DNA from: Hyphomicrobiales bacterium
Lineage (GTDB): Bacteria > Pseudomonadota > Alphaproteobacteria > Rhizobiales > Aestuariivirgaceae
Direction of reading: 5' to 3'
Assembly (NCBI GenBank): GCA_025359045.1
Contig: JANYHN010000070.1
Coordinates: 62,001 to 126,000 of the forward strand
Length of the DNA stretch: 64,000 bases
Notes under the pieces: generated by a model
Database searches by the model: none
What the model was told of the DNA's origin: nothing
Seen by the model: the letters and a program-made list of their open reading frames with translations, nothing else
Shown here: piece by piece, positions 35,348 to 45,313 of the stretch
Layout of the letters: the number at the start of each line of letters is the position of its first letter
Position numbering within the stretch: position 1 is the first letter of the stretch
Translations under genes and position numbers: made by a program

Positions 35348-36529
35348 ATGCATTTTGTCCGAACAGTCTTTTTTGCCACATCAGTTTTAGCGCTGTCGCT
35401 CGCCACGCCAGCATTTGCAGCTGTGGATGCCCAGAAGTTCATGGATACTTTAACTGCAAAGCTTGCTCCTTACGGGATGAGTGCAAAAGCAGACTCGGTT
35501 GAAGGCCAAGGTGAAGATATTATTCTGAAAGGATTTAAAATTGGGCCGGCATCGGCGGCTGATCCGGTTACTGTTGCTGAATTGAAGCTTGAAGGCGTTA
35601 CGGAAAAAGATGGTGGTTATGTGATCGCACTGATTGAAGCACCCGCCGCTCAATATCCCGTGCCAGAAGGTGTGTGGGATTTTGGAGGGGCGGCGGTTAA
35701 AAATCTTAGCATTCCAGCCGTAGATTCAAACGACCCATCTGGTGGGCTTATTATTTATGAATCAATTACAATGAGCCCTTCAAAATTTATGACTACTGCA
35801 GGCGATGAAATCGTCCGGCTCGGAAATCTTGAAGCAACGGTTTCGCCCTATACCGCTGATCAACCTATGACATTCTCAATGAAACCATTCGACATGTATA
35901 TCAATGCTATCGCTGCCGCTAAAGATGATGCAGCGAACAAAGAGATTATGACCACTTTAGGCTTGGCTGAGATTAATACCAAAATTGCAATGGATGGGAC
36001 ATGGAACCCTGCTGATGGAAAGCTTACGATTTCTGAAGAGTCCTTTGATGTTCAGAACGCAGGCAAGCTGAATCTTAAATTTGATATTTCGGGTTATACG
36101 CCGGCTCTGCTTAAACAGATGCAAGATATGGCCAAACAGAATGCAGGAAAACCCGATGCTGCAAGTGGCATGATGATGATGGGCCTGATGCAACAGTTGA
36201 CCTTAAATTCAATCAGCCTTCGTTTTGATGATGCCTCGCTCACTGGCAAGTTATTGGATCTTGCGTCCAAACAAATGGGCCAACCGAAGGAGGCTATTAT
36301 CAATCAATATAAAGGTATGCTGCCGATGATGGCGGCACAGTTACAAGATCCAGAATTTGTAACCATGCTTTCTAATGCGGCCAATGCTTATCTCGACAAC
36401 CCTAAAAACATCGAGATTAAAACTGCCCCACCTGCTCCTGTTCCTTTTGCGCAAATAATGGCAACAGGCATGGCCCAACCTCAGGCTCTGATCAAAACAT
36501 TGGGTGTGCAGGTGATTGCGAACCAATAA
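35348..36529 (+). CDS. exported protein of unknown function
   Basis: The 393-residue protein has a clear signal peptide (cleaved near TPAFA-AV) and AAAGGA before the start. The mature part shows alternating beta-rich repeats (GEDIILKGFKIGPASAAD, GGAAVKNLSIPAV, SGGLIIYESITMSP) and later an Ala/Met/Gln-rich helical part (QMQDMAKQ, MMMMGLMQQL). The beta repeats recall lipid-transfer or AsmA/DUF945-like periplasmic proteins, but I cannot place it in a family. The amidase gene begins three bases after its stop. Confidence 0.72.
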   Translation: MHFVRTVFFATSVLALSLATPAFAAVDAQKFMDTLTAKLAPYGMSAKADSVEGQGEDIILKGFKIGPASAADPVTVAELKLEGVTEKDGGYVIALIEAPAAQYPVPEGVWDFGGAAVKNLSIPAVDSNDPSGGLIIYESITMSPSKFMTTAGDEIVRLGNLEATVSPYTADQPMTFSMKPFDMYINAIAAAKDDAANKEIMTTLGLAEINTKIAMDGTWNPADGKLTISEESFDVQNAGKLNLKFDISGYTPALLKQMQDMAKQNAGKPDAASGMMMMGLMQQLTLNSISLRFDDASLTGKLLDLASKQMGQPKEAIINQYKGMLPMMAAQLQDPEFVTMLSNAANAYLDNPKNIEIKTAPPAPVPFAQIMATGMAQPQALIKTLGVQVIANQ

Positions 36530-36532
36530 TTT

Positions 36533-37954
36533 ATGGAAAGTACTGGTAGCGATTTAATCAACTGGACTGCCTTAGATGTTGTTTCAGCACTGAAATCAAA
36601 AACCATAACGCCGCTTGAGTGCCTTGATGCGCTTGAGCGGCGCATCTCCGACGTTAACCCAAGTATCAATGCACTCGTGACATTGTGTTTTGAACGCGCC
36701 CGCGGCCATGCAACTGAATTGATGCAGAACCCGGTTTCTGAACGCGGATTGCTGGCTGGCCTGCCACTTCCTATCAAAGATCTGACGGATGTAGCAGGTG
36801 TTCGTTCCACACAGGGTTCGCCGATTTTCGCACATAAGATTGCAACAGAGTCAGATATTCTGGTTCGCCATTTGGAAGGCGAAGGTGGCATCATTTATGC
36901 GATGTCGAATACGCCAGAGTTTGGCGCAGGCGCACACACTTTCAATGAGGTGTTCGGCGTTACGCGCAATCCTTGGAATTTAAAGCTTTCTGCATCGGGT
37001 TCATCGGGGGGTGCGGCAGCTGCACTTGCGAGCGGCATGGCGTGGTTAGCGCATGGGTCTGATATGGGCGGTTCGCTTCGTAACCCTGCCAGTTTCTGTG
37101 GTGTGGTGGGCATGCGGCCTTCGCCGGGCCGGGTTGCATCATCCGTGTACGGAAAGATTGATGGCACGCTTGGTTTAGAAGGGCCGATGGCGCGGAACGT
37201 TTCTGATCTTGCCTTGCTGTTTGATGCAATGGTTGATGCGGAGGCGGGCGATCCATTGTCGCTGCCGCGCGAGGATAATTATTCATACGCCATTTCGAAA
37301 GGCTGGAAGCCTAAGAAAGTTGCAATCAGCCGCAATCTGGGCATCACTCCTGTTGATCCAGAAGTAGCCGAGATTGTTATGGCAGCAGGCGCCAAGCTGC
37401 AAGCTGCTGGCGTAATCGTTGAAGAAGCGCATCCTGATCTTTCCGAGATGATGAATTGTTTTCAAATTTTACGAGCCCTCGGCTTTGCAGTGGGCATGCG
37501 TCAGCTGCTGATTGATCATCGTGATTTGCTCAAACCCGAAGTGATTTGGAACATCGAAAAAGGTTTAGCACTTTCGGTCGATGATATTGCCAAGGCCGAA
37601 GCACAGCGTGGAATGCTGTTTCACCGTATGCGTAAGTTTCTCAACGAATATGATTTTCTGTTATGCCCTGCAACGATTGTGCAGCCGTTTCCGGTTGAAC
37701 AGCGCTATCCAACCCATTGCAATGGCGTTGAATTTGAAACTTACGTCGATTGGTTGCTTATTGTGGGTGTGGCCACAATGTGTGCGTGCCCAGCGATTTC
37801 AATTCCGTGTGGCTTTACAAAATCCAAATTACCGGTGGGCCTGCAAATCATCGCGGCTAATCGCGGCGAAGCGAAGTTGTTAGCGGGTGCGAAGTTTATG
37901 GAGGATGTGTTTGCATTAGGCGCGATCACTCCGATTGACCCAAGGCGTGTTTGA
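36533..37954 (+). CDS. amidase (amidase signature family)
   Basis: The 473-residue protein has the Ser-cisSer-Lys triad: Lys in LPLPIKDLTDV (about residue 82), the first Ser in ASGSSGGAAAALASG and the nucleophile Ser in GSDMGGSLRNPASFCGVVG. It hydrolyses a carboxamide. Aryl or aliphatic preference is not clear from these motifs. It overlaps the following alpha/beta hydrolase gene in TGATG, so the two are translated together and may act on one substrate. Confidence 0.88.
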   Translation: MESTGSDLINWTALDVVSALKSKTITPLECLDALERRISDVNPSINALVTLCFERARGHATELMQNPVSERGLLAGLPLPIKDLTDVAGVRSTQGSPIFAHKIATESDILVRHLEGEGGIIYAMSNTPEFGAGAHTFNEVFGVTRNPWNLKLSASGSSGGAAAALASGMAWLAHGSDMGGSLRNPASFCGVVGMRPSPGRVASSVYGKIDGTLGLEGPMARNVSDLALLFDAMVDAEAGDPLSLPREDNYSYAISKGWKPKKVAISRNLGITPVDPEVAEIVMAAGAKLQAAGVIVEEAHPDLSEMMNCFQILRALGFAVGMRQLLIDHRDLLKPEVIWNIEKGLALSVDDIAKAEAQRGMLFHRMRKFLNEYDFLLCPATIVQPFPVEQRYPTHCNGVEFETYVDWLLIVGVATMCACPAISIPCGFTKSKLPVGLQIIAANRGEAKLLAGAKFMEDVFALGAITPIDPRRV

Positions 37955-38787
37955 TGACCGAACATAATTGGCACGAGCTGCAATATAATCCGCGCACAAC
38001 AGTCGCCAATGCGAGTGAGATTATTCCCGCATGGAAAATTCGGGCGGCGGAGACACGTGAGAAATTTTTATTTGATGCTGATATTTTCTACGGGCCGCAT
38101 CCGCGTGAAGTGTTGGATTTCTATCGCGCACCAAATTCTAAAGCCACGATGATTTATATTCATGGCGGGTATTGGCGGATGCTGTCGAAGGTCGAGACAT
38201 CTTGGGTGGCGGATGGTTTTGTGGGGCAAGGTGTTTCTGTGGCGCTCATCAACTATCCGCTTTGCCCCGACGTTTCGTTGGGCGACATTCGCGGCAGCAT
38301 CATTAGCGCCTTTGTCCATGTTTATAAAGATGTACTAAATGATGAAGAGCGGGCAAATATTATTGTGGCTGGCCATTCTGCGGGCGGGCATTTGGCAGCC
38401 TTGCATTTGGCCACGGATTGGGCGGCTTATGGCATGCCAGAAAATCCGGTTGCTGGGGTCATCGCTATTTCAGGTATCTATGATGTAGCGCCATTGATCC
38501 ATACCAGTATGAATGCCGATATTTGCCTTACTGAAGAATCTGCACCTGCGCTAAATCTGATGGCATCTGAGATTAAATCGCGAGCGCCCATTGTTTTTGT
38601 TGTTGGAGGTGATGAACCTTCAGAATTTCACCGACAGGCGGCAGACCTTGCGAAAGCTTGGGCATCGCTGCATCCCAAAATTCTCAATTTGCCCCATACC
38701 AACCATTTTACAGTTGTTGATTCATTGGCTGATCCTCAAGGCGAGCTCAATAAGGTCGCTTTGGCCATGTTATCCAGACGATTTTAA
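37954..38787 (+). CDS. alpha/beta hydrolase, arylformamidase/esterase-like
   Basis: The 277-residue protein has an HGGYW oxyanion motif (IYIHGGYWRM, about residue 65), the elbow AGHSAGGHLAA and a C-terminal His in PHTNHFTVVD. This set is typical of kynurenine formamidase-like (arylformamidase) and carboxylesterase proteins. The next-door amidase suggests a joint amide or ester degradation step. The ATG at 37954 overlaps the amidase stop codon; a TTG just before was not used. Confidence 0.82.
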   Translation: MTEHNWHELQYNPRTTVANASEIIPAWKIRAAETREKFLFDADIFYGPHPREVLDFYRAPNSKATMIYIHGGYWRMLSKVETSWVADGFVGQGVSVALINYPLCPDVSLGDIRGSIISAFVHVYKDVLNDEERANIIVAGHSAGGHLAALHLATDWAAYGMPENPVAGVIAISGIYDVAPLIHTSMNADICLTEESAPALNLMASEIKSRAPIVFVVGGDEPSEFHRQAADLAKAWASLHPKILNLPHTNHFTVVDSLADPQGELNKVALAMLSRRF

Positions 38788-38849
38788 AGCGGGTTGCCAT
38801 AGGGCAATTGCTGCATTATTCATGCATCACAACAACAAGGAATGGGACT

Positions 38850-39467
38850 ATGAACGCAACATTGGCATCGAAGCTCTGGCCACAAACACAATCTTCAAAT
38901 GTGGTTCGCAATATCGTTTTAGCTGTTATCGGCAGCTTGATTGTTGCTGGTGCGGCGCAAATCACGATTCCAATGTATCCGGTGCCCATGACTTTACAGA
39001 CTTTAGCTGTTCTTGGCATTGGTGCTGCTTATGGCGCACGTTTGGGCGCTGCAACACTGATGCTTTATGCAATTGAAGGGGCTGTGGGCCTGCCATTTTT
39101 TGCTGGTGGAAAATCGGGGCTTTTTGATGCCAAGCTTGATTATATGTTTCCGTCGGGCTCGATGGGTTATGTGGTCGGGTTCATCTTGGCAGCATGGTTG
39201 GTTGGTAAGCTGATTGAGAGCGGTTGGGCAAAATCTTTACCGAAAAGCGCAATGGCTGCTTTGATCGGCGGTGCTTTGCTTTATGTGCCTGGCATCATCT
39301 GGCTCGCGATATGGGCGTCTAAGACTATGAATATGGATGCTGCGACGGCAACGACATCAGCATTATCGTGGGGGCTTTATCCTTTCATCGTCGGTGATGT
39401 GATAAAAGCTGTACTTGCCGGAGTTGGTGTGCCCGCGATTGCAAGCTTGTTCAACCGCAAGGCCTAA
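38850..39467 (+). CDS. bioY: biotin transporter BioY
   Basis: The 205-residue membrane protein has about six helices and the BioY signature: QITIPMYPVPMTLQTLAVLGIGAAYG, AIEGAVGLPFFAGGKSG and the C-terminal YPFIVGDVIKAVLAG (GDxxK). It is the substrate-binding S component of biotin import, working alone or with an ECF module; no bioM or bioN is near. AAGGA supports the ATG at 38850. I saw no BioR site upstream. A terminator follows. Confidence 0.93.
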   Translation: MNATLASKLWPQTQSSNVVRNIVLAVIGSLIVAGAAQITIPMYPVPMTLQTLAVLGIGAAYGARLGAATLMLYAIEGAVGLPFFAGGKSGLFDAKLDYMFPSGSMGYVVGFILAAWLVGKLIESGWAKSLPKSAMAALIGGALLYVPGIIWLAIWASKTMNMDAATATTSALSWGLYPFIVGDVIKAVLAGVGVPAIASLFNRKA

Positions 39468-39489
39468 CTGATCTCACTTTCGTTCTAAA

Positions 39490-39527
39490 GGCCCGTCCGC
39501 TCATGATTTGAGTGGCGCGGGCTTTTT
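39490..39527 (+). terminator. Rho-independent terminator after bioY
   Basis: A hairpin with a GCCCG..CTCA arm from 39491 and a TGAG..GCGGGC arm to 39522 is followed by five T. It also lies at the end of the convergent SorC gene. Confidence 0.8.
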
Positions 39528-40528
39528 CAATCCCCAACCTTCTTCAACAGGGCTAAAGCTGTTTCTTCATTGGTGATCAAAACATTGCAGTTGATCAGTT
39601 TGATTGCGCCATAAATGGCTTCGATTTTGTCCGCACCGCCAGCAGAGATTACGCGCAGTGGCACGTCGCGCAGTTGGTCGAGCGGTATAGACATAATGCG
39701 TTTGTTCACTGGGTGATCAACAAGTTTACCGTTGATATCAAAAAAATTATATAGCAAGTCACCCACAGCACCCGCTTGGATCAAAGCGAGGCGATCTGCT
39801 TCTGGCAACATTTCAAACCGAAACGCGGTTGACTTTGGTTCCATATTACCACAGCTCAGCATGGCGATATCAAGCTTCTCTGCGCGCTTGAAAACATCAC
39901 GCAGACCGCAGCGCTCAACAAGGGCTTCACGTGTGGCTGGTGAATCGACCACAGCGGGGGCTTGTAGCAAATAACAATCAGCGCCAACGGCCCGCGCAAA
40001 CTGCCAGGCAAACTCTGCCGGATTAAACTTTCGCGCTTGAACAATGCCACCGAGCAAGGAGATCACCTGTACATTGTTTAATTCGCGCGTGGTCAAAGTG
40101 GCGAGTGACTCATAGAGTGTTGCACCCCAGCCCACGCCGACTGACATTCCGTCTTTCAATGTATCAGACACAAACATGCCAGCCGCATTGCCTATGGATT
40201 TGGCAATGTTTGCTGAATTATTAGGTTCTGGAACGACAATTGCGTCCTGCAAATTGAACGCCTTTTTCAACGCGTCTTCAATCTCAATGCATTCTGCAAT
40301 ATCGCCTTCAATGCGGATTTTCACTTCGCGTTGTTTGATGGCCTCATTGATATTTCGCACAACAGTCACGCGGCCAATACCCAGCTTTTCGGCTATTTCG
40401 TTCTGCGTCAAGCCTTCAACATAATACATCCATGCAATGCGCATACGGTTGCGAGCTATACGGCCCGCACCACGGTCCACTGGGGTGACTGCAATTGACC
40501 TGATATGGCCGTCGTCATGCTTTGGCAT
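39527..40528 (-). CDS. SorC-family sugar-binding transcriptional regulator
   Basis: The protein is 333 residues. The N-terminal helix-turn-helix is about residues 35-60 ([22 protein letters not shown]), followed by the SorC C-terminal sugar-phosphate-binding domain ([44 protein letters not shown]). Members bind phosphorylated sugars or polyol phosphates; EryD of the Brucella erythritol operon is one. The start overlaps the end of dxs, and two ATGs (40534, 40528) are possible; GGAAAG fits the second. It is transcribed with dxs, an unusual pairing. Likely operators are the palindromes at 42534-42560 and 48481-48516. Confidence 0.9.
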   Translation of the reverse strand: MPKHDDGHIRSIAVTPVDRGAGRIARNRMRIAWMYYVEGLTQNEIAEKLGIGRVTVVRNINEAIKQREVKIRIEGDIAECIEIEDALKKAFNLQDAIVVPEPNNSANIAKSIGNAAGMFVSDTLKDGMSVGVGWGATLYESLATLTTRELNNVQVISLLGGIVQARKFNPAEFAWQFARAVGADCYLLQAPAVVDSPATREALVERCGLRDVFKRAEKLDIAMLSCGNMEPKSTAFRFEMLPEADRLALIQAGAVGDLLYNFFDINGKLVDHPVNKRIMSIPLDQLRDVPLRVISAGGADKIEAIYGAIKLINCNVLITNEETALALLKKVGD

Positions 40529-42467
40529 ACACATTCTTTCCGTTGGCTGCCAATGCAGACATCACTGTGGTAACGATGCCGGCACGATCAAGACCGTTGC
40601 GTGCATACATCGTTTCAGGTTTGGCCTGATCTGTAAATTCATCTTTCAGTGTTAAGCACCGAATTTTCAAGCCACGGTCAAGCAAGCCAAGGTTTGCAAG
40701 AGCGTGCAAAACTTGGCCATCAAAGCCGCCCGTCGCACCTTCTTCAACAGTTACCAGCACCTCGTGTTCCAAGGCTAGTCGTTGCAGCAAAGCTAAATCT
40801 AAAGGCTTTGCAAATCGCGCATCAGCCACAGTTGTTGACAAGCCCGCCGCATCCAAATCTTGCGCCGCTAAAATACAATCAGCCAGACGTGTTCCAAAAG
40901 AAAGCAGCGCAATTTTACTTCCCTCTTTAACGATACGGCCTTTGCCAATTACCAAAATTTCTCCGCGCTCTGGCAGGTCAACCCCCACACCGTCACCGCG
41001 CGGAAAGCGAAATGAAATAGGCCCTTCGTCATAGGCCGCAGCCGTGCGCACCATATGCTTGAGTTCTGCTTCGTCCGATGCCGCCATCACCACAAAATTT
41101 GGCAGCGATGCCAAGAAGCCTATATCGAAGGCTCCACAATGGGTTGGGCCATCGGCGCCCACATAACCCGCACGGTCAATCGGAAAGCGCACGGGCAGTT
41201 TTTGAATGGCTACATCATGCACGATCTGGTCATAGGCGCGTTGCAGGAAGGTGGAATAGATTGCAACAAACGGCTTCATGCCTTCGGTGGCCATTCCTGC
41301 AGCAAATGTCACAGCGTGCTGTTCGGCAATGCCAACATCAAATACCCGTGTTGGAAAAATCTCACCAAAAAGATCAAGCCCTGTGCCAGTCGGCATAGCG
41401 GCAGTTATGCCCACTATGCGGTCGTCAAGCTGGGCTTCTTGAATAAGGCTCTGTGCAAAGACTTTCGTGTAAGCTGGTGCATTGGATGTGGCCTTGCTTT
41501 GGGTGCCTGTGATCACATCAAATTTATTCACGCCATGATATTTGTCAGCTGCCTTCTCAGCAGGCGCATAACCCTTACCCTTTTTGGTGACGACATGAAT
41601 GAGAATGGGTTCATTACCATGGTCACGCACATTGCTGAGTACGGGGATCAGATCATCAAAATTATGTCCGTCAATCGGGCCGATGTAATGAAACCCTAAC
41701 TCTTCAAACATAGTGCCACCGGTCACGTAGCCGCGCGCATGACCCACAGCACGGGTGATTGCACGGTCAGCCCGCTTACCCAAACGCGAGGATAGTTTTT
41801 TGCTGAGATCGCGGAAGTCATTATAAAATTTTCCCGATGCTAGACGCGCAAGATATGAACTGAGCGCACCAGACGGTGGAGCGATCGACATATCATTGTC
41901 GTTGAGGATGACGATCAACCGCGCATCCATTGCCCCTGCGTTGTTTAGCGCTTCAAACGCCATGCCAGCCGACATTGCGCCATCGCCAATCACTGAGATA
42001 ACGTTGTTGGATCTATTTTTCAGATCGCGCGCCACAGCCATACCAAGACCAGCTGAAATGGAAGTCGATGAATGCGCTGCACCAAACGGATCAAACTCGC
42101 TTTCGGCGCGTTTGGTAAATCCAGAAATTCCATTCTCTTGTCGAAGTGTTTTAAAGCGATCCCGTCTGCCAGTGAGTATTTTATGCGGATAGCTTTGATG
42201 TCCCACATCCCAAATCACACGGTCTTCGGGTGTGTTGAAGATATAATGCAAAGCAATTGTCAGTTCGACAACGCCAAGGCCAGCGCCCAAATGCCCACCG
42301 GTTTTGGAGACGGCGCTGATCATATCTTCGCGGAGTTCGGCGGCGAGCTGTGGCAGCTGGTTCACATGTAATTTTTTCAAGTTAATAGGAAAATCCGCCA
42401 TATCAAGCAGCGGCGTAGGGTTTGGAGTGTTCAAAATTCTGTTCCTCGCAGTCACGCCCAACTGCAT
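40515..42467 (-). CDS. dxs: 1-deoxy-D-xylulose-5-phosphate synthase
   Basis: The protein is 650 residues from the ATG at 42467. The frame stays open further upstream, but the Dxs match begins only here ([16 protein letters not shown]). It condenses pyruvate with glyceraldehyde 3-phosphate to DXP, with TPP. Marks are [35 protein letters not shown], the TPP motif [27 protein letters not shown], and [19 protein letters not shown] near residue 430. The transketolase C-terminal domain is complete. The context differs from the usual xseB-ispA neighbours: here a SorC regulator follows and a sugar transporter faces it. This may be a second, inducible copy or the only one. Confidence 0.92.
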   Translation of the reverse strand: MQLGVTARNRILNTPNPTPLLDMADFPINLKKLHVNQLPQLAAELREDMISAVSKTGGHLGAGLGVVELTIALHYIFNTPEDRVIWDVGHQSYPHKILTGRRDRFKTLRQENGISGFTKRAESEFDPFGAAHSSTSISAGLGMAVARDLKNRSNNVISVIGDGAMSAGMAFEALNNAGAMDARLIVILNDNDMSIAPPSGALSSYLARLASGKFYNDFRDLSKKLSSRLGKRADRAITRAVGHARGYVTGGTMFEELGFHYIGPIDGHNFDDLIPVLSNVRDHGNEPILIHVVTKKGKGYAPAEKAADKYHGVNKFDVITGTQSKATSNAPAYTKVFAQSLIQEAQLDDRIVGITAAMPTGTGLDLFGEIFPTRVFDVGIAEQHAVTFAAGMATEGMKPFVAIYSTFLQRAYDQIVHDVAIQKLPVRFPIDRAGYVGADGPTHCGAFDIGFLASLPNFVVMAASDEAELKHMVRTAAAYDEGPISFRFPRGDGVGVDLPERGEILVIGKGRIVKEGSKIALLSFGTRLADCILAAQDLDAAGLSTTVADARFAKPLDLALLQRLALEHEVLVTVEEGATGGFDGQVLHALANLGLLDRGLKIRCLTLKDEFTDQAKPETMYARNGLDRAGIVTTVMSALAANGKNVYAKA

Positions 42468-42533
42468 TACACCGTCTGTTTTCTGATCGCCAAGAGAAAT
42501 TGAAAATTTGATAACGAAACATTTGCATTTCAA

Positions 42534-42560
42534 ATTGTTATTTAGTATGCTAATTAGAAT
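42534..42560. promoter_or_regulatory. candidate SorC operator between dxs and the ABC importer
   Basis: The segment has ATTGTTAT at 42534-42541 next to a near-palindrome (TTAG, 4 bases, CTAA). The same elements, ATAACAAT beside a TAGTA/TACTA palindrome, occur at 48481-48516. A shared pattern in both divergent promoters of the cluster suggests one regulator. The 326-base gap around it otherwise holds only the small frame at 42612. Confidence 0.35.
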
Positions 42561-42611
42561 ATACAAAAAAGCGCTGCCAATAAAATCATGCGGCCAATAA
42601 GGGAGGTTACA

Positions 42612-42683
42612 ATGGGTATTAACGGCAACGACCTTTTTCTGAAAATCGCCCTGATTTCGCGACGATCTATCCATTTATTCTGA
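42612..42683 (+). CDS. possible 23-residue leader peptide
   Basis: A short frame begins with ATG six bases after the strong ribosome site GGGAGG and ends in TGA: residues [20 protein letters not shown] and three more. It lies 110 bases before the binding-protein gene. The strong ribosome site makes translation likely; a regulatory leader, a small membrane peptide or a gene remnant are all possible. No known family is recognised. Confidence 0.3.
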   Translation: MGINGNDLFLKIALISRRSIHLF

Positions 42684-42793
42684 TTTCTCGGTTGCTTCAC
42701 GCATGAGGTAACACCGAAAAAATGTGCCGTGCTCAAGGCCAAGCACACGCGCAACGCCAAATCAGGCCACAAAAATATTGAGGAGGAAATAGA

Positions 42794-44356
42794 ATGCTCT
42801 TGACCAATAAATTATCCCGCCGATCGCTTTTGAAAGCCACGGCTGCCACGGGGGCTTTTGCAGCCGTCGGTGGTGTGAACATGTTCAACATCAACAGCGC
42901 ATTTGCTGCGATGAAAGACCCCGCTGACGTTCTGAAAACCATCAATGTCGGCAAATATGTGAAGAAGGAATATCGCGAGCAATATAAGCTTGGTGATAAT
43001 GATGAACTTTGGGATTCAAAGAAAGACTGGATCCGTACCGTAGATTGGGAAGCTGTTCGTAAAGAACATGCGGGCAAAACAGTGCGCTTTGCCATCGGTG
43101 CTGCCGATAAGGAATCAGCTCAGGATGGCGTGGCGCCATTTGCAGAACTCTCAGGCATTAAGGTTGAACTCGTCCCAATTCCTGACGACTCAATGTATGA
43201 TAAGGTTGTCGCTGAATTCTTGTCAGGCACCGCCTCATTTGATGCCATTCAGTTCTTCTCACCTTGGCTTGGCGATTTTGGTGCGCAAGGCTTTGTAAAG
43301 CCATTGGATGAATATATCGCCAAGTGGAAACTTCCCTTTGATGATTTCTATGAAACCTATCAGTTAAATTATGGGCATTGGAGCGACAAGGGCATTCTGG
43401 GTATTCCATTCGATTGCGATATTCAACAAGTGCACGTTCGTCCATCGATCATGAAGAAAGTTCTGGGCGGCGAAGTCGACCGTGTGAAATCAATTGCCAC
43501 TTATGATGATATGATCCGCTTGGCACCTGAACTCAACAAAGTTGAAAAAGGTGTGAATGCTATCGGCATGATGTGCGGCCGTGGCTTCTGGGCAACCTAT
43601 ACGTGGCAACACATTGCGGCTCAATATGGCATGCAAATGTTTAACGATAAGTGGGAGCCAACAATCAATAGTGATGCAGGCATCAAAGGTCTCGAAACCA
43701 TTGTTGCTCTGTCAAAGAACGCTATTGAGGGTGTTGCAGCTGCTGACTGGCCAACCAATCGTGCCGCTTGGTTGGGCGGTCAAATCGCCTGCAATATTTC
43801 TTGGCAAGATTCGGGCACCCAAGCCACGCGCCCTGATCAATCGAAGATTGGTGATGACGTCATGACAATCTATGAACCACGCGTTGCTGGTGGCACTTAT
43901 GCGCCGCCAAATATTGCAGGTTCAACATCATGCGTCACAGCCACATCACCAGAGCCAGAAGCTGCATTCTTGATGCTGGCTTTCTTAACCTCGGCATCGA
44001 TTATGGCCATGAACGAAGCTAATGCGAATGGTGTAGCGCCTGGTTACAAATCAGTGCTTGCCAATGAAAAATTGCGTGCAGTATCACAGCCTGCAAAGGT
44101 TTGGTCTGAAGCTTTAGATTATGCATGGTGTGCACCACGTCTTCCACAAGGCTTCCAGATGGATCAGGAAATCGGTTTCCTTATTAATAAAGTTGTCGTG
44201 GGCGAATTGAAGCCAAAGGACGCGCTTGATCAAGCTGCCGTGAAAGTCAAAGAAATCATGACCAAGAATGGTTTCTACAAAGGCAAAGACCCAATGAACT
44301 TTGCAGCTGTTGAACCTGGCATGTGGATCGGCAAAGGTAAGAAGGCACCTTTCTGA
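42794..44356 (+). CDS. sugar ABC transporter, substrate-binding protein (Tat-exported)
   Basis: The 520-residue protein is an extracellular solute-binding protein of the family 1 (maltose/glycerol-3-phosphate) type. Its N-terminus has the twin-arginine signal LSRRSLLKATAATGAF. The pattern GKTVRFAIGAADKE, then FAELSGIKVELVPI, SFDAIQFFSPWLGDFG and the WPTNRAAWLGGQIACNISWQ segment form the two-lobe fold. Tat export means it folds before leaving the cytoplasm. Length (520) is larger than usual (about 420). GAGGAGGAAA is a very strong ribosome site. Substrate is unknown; a polyol or sugar is expected. Confidence 0.9.
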   Translation: MLLTNKLSRRSLLKATAATGAFAAVGGVNMFNINSAFAAMKDPADVLKTINVGKYVKKEYREQYKLGDNDELWDSKKDWIRTVDWEAVRKEHAGKTVRFAIGAADKESAQDGVAPFAELSGIKVELVPIPDDSMYDKVVAEFLSGTASFDAIQFFSPWLGDFGAQGFVKPLDEYIAKWKLPFDDFYETYQLNYGHWSDKGILGIPFDCDIQQVHVRPSIMKKVLGGEVDRVKSIATYDDMIRLAPELNKVEKGVNAIGMMCGRGFWATYTWQHIAAQYGMQMFNDKWEPTINSDAGIKGLETIVALSKNAIEGVAAADWPTNRAAWLGGQIACNISWQDSGTQATRPDQSKIGDDVMTIYEPRVAGGTYAPPNIAGSTSCVTATSPEPEAAFLMLAFLTSASIMAMNEANANGVAPGYKSVLANEKLRAVSQPAKVWSEALDYAWCAPRLPQGFQMDQEIGFLINKVVVGELKPKDALDQAAVKVKEIMTKNGFYKGKDPMNFAAVEPGMWIGKGKKAPF

Positions 44357-44369
44357 ATTTGATATTGAA

Positions 44370-44396
44370 CGGCAGGGGAAACTCTGCTGTTTTTTT
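44370..44396 (+). terminator. attenuating hairpin after the binding-protein gene
   Basis: CGGCAG at 44370-44375 pairs with CTGCTG at 44384-44389 (one G-U), and seven T follow. It should lower expression of the permease genes relative to the binding protein. Confidence 0.65.
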
Positions 44397-44416
44397 GACG
44401 TTTACGGACTAAATCA

Positions 44417-45313
44417 ATGACTGCTATTCAGCCCGCCATCATCCGCCGCCGCAGTCCATTCATGCGCAAGGCATTCCCGTATTTTCTACTCGCTCCAGCG
44501 ATGATCTATCTGCTGGGCATCACGCTTTATCCCGGTATTTATGCGCTCTATCGCAGCACGATGACGGGCAAGTTCAAGTTGGAATTTGTCGGTCTTGATA
44601 ATTACAGAGAACTCATTGTCGACAACGCATTTTGGGAAAGCCTTTACAATACGCTTGTCCTTGGCTCAATCACGCTCGTCATAGAATTCACGATTGCCAT
44701 GGCACTGGCTGCACTTGTCTACCGTGACCCATGGGTGAAAGCCTGGCGCATTATTTTTCTATTGCCAATGTTGTTCATGCCATCTGCCGTTTCGTTTTTG
44801 TGGAAGTTGATCTTTAACGATGGCCGCATTATCAGCGATTTGTTGACGAGGCTTGGCTCAACTTTCGGCAACATTGATTTTATGGGGTCTTCCGGCTTTG
44901 CGCGAAGTGTTCTCGTTGTCACCGATGTTTGGCAGTGGACTCCGTTTCTCTTTATTATTTTTGTGGCCGGCCTGCAGGGCATGGACAAGGAAGTTGAAGA
45001 AGCCGCACGCCTTGATGGCGCATCATGGAGTAGCATTTTCTTCAACATCTCGTTGCCCATGATCCGCCCGGTGATTGCCATCGGATTAGTGTTGCGTGGT
45101 ATTGATATTTTAACAATGTTCACGCCGGTGCATGTTATCACCCAGGGCTCTCCGGGTGGTGCTACTGAAACGCTCAGTTATTTTATTTATCGAACAGCGT
45201 TCAAAAGTTTTGAGCAGGGCTATGCCTCAGCTGCATCGGTTCTATTGTTGATCGCAACGATTGTGGTTTCACAGACGCTGGTGCGCCGCTTCTTCAAATC
45301 GGGAACTGAATAA
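44417..45313 (+). CDS. sugar ABC transporter permease (MalF type)
   Basis: The 298-residue permease has six hydrophobic helices and the EAA loop EVEEAARLDGASWSSIFFNISLPM near residue 190. The opening AFPYFLLAPAMIYLLGITLYPGIYALYRS is typical of MalF/UgpA-like sugar permeases. It forms a heterodimer with the next gene, with which it shares a TAATG overlap. Confidence 0.92.
   Translation: MTAIQPAIIRRRSPFMRKAFPYFLLAPAMIYLLGITLYPGIYALYRSTMTGKFKLEFVGLDNYRELIVDNAFWESLYNTLVLGSITLVIEFTIAMALAALVYRDPWVKAWRIIFLLPMLFMPSAVSFLWKLIFNDGRIISDLLTRLGSTFGNIDFMGSSGFARSVLVVTDVWQWTPFLFIIFVAGLQGMDKEVEEAARLDGASWSSIFFNISLPMIRPVIAIGLVLRGIDILTMFTPVHVITQGSPGGATETLSYFIYRTAFKSFEQGYASAASVLLLIATIVVSQTLVRRFFKSGTE

Noticed and set aside
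38788-38849. BioR operator before bioY
   Set aside because: No TTATAGATAA-like palindrome is present in the gap.
42468-42674. 69-residue N-terminal extension of Dxs
   Set aside because: The extension has AT-rich non-coding character and no match to Dxs N-termini; the ATG at 42467 begins the family match.
42722-42781. 19-codon frame just before the binding-protein gene
   Set aside because: The GAGG sequence is too far from its ATG and the codons look random; the frame ends in the real ribosome site region.
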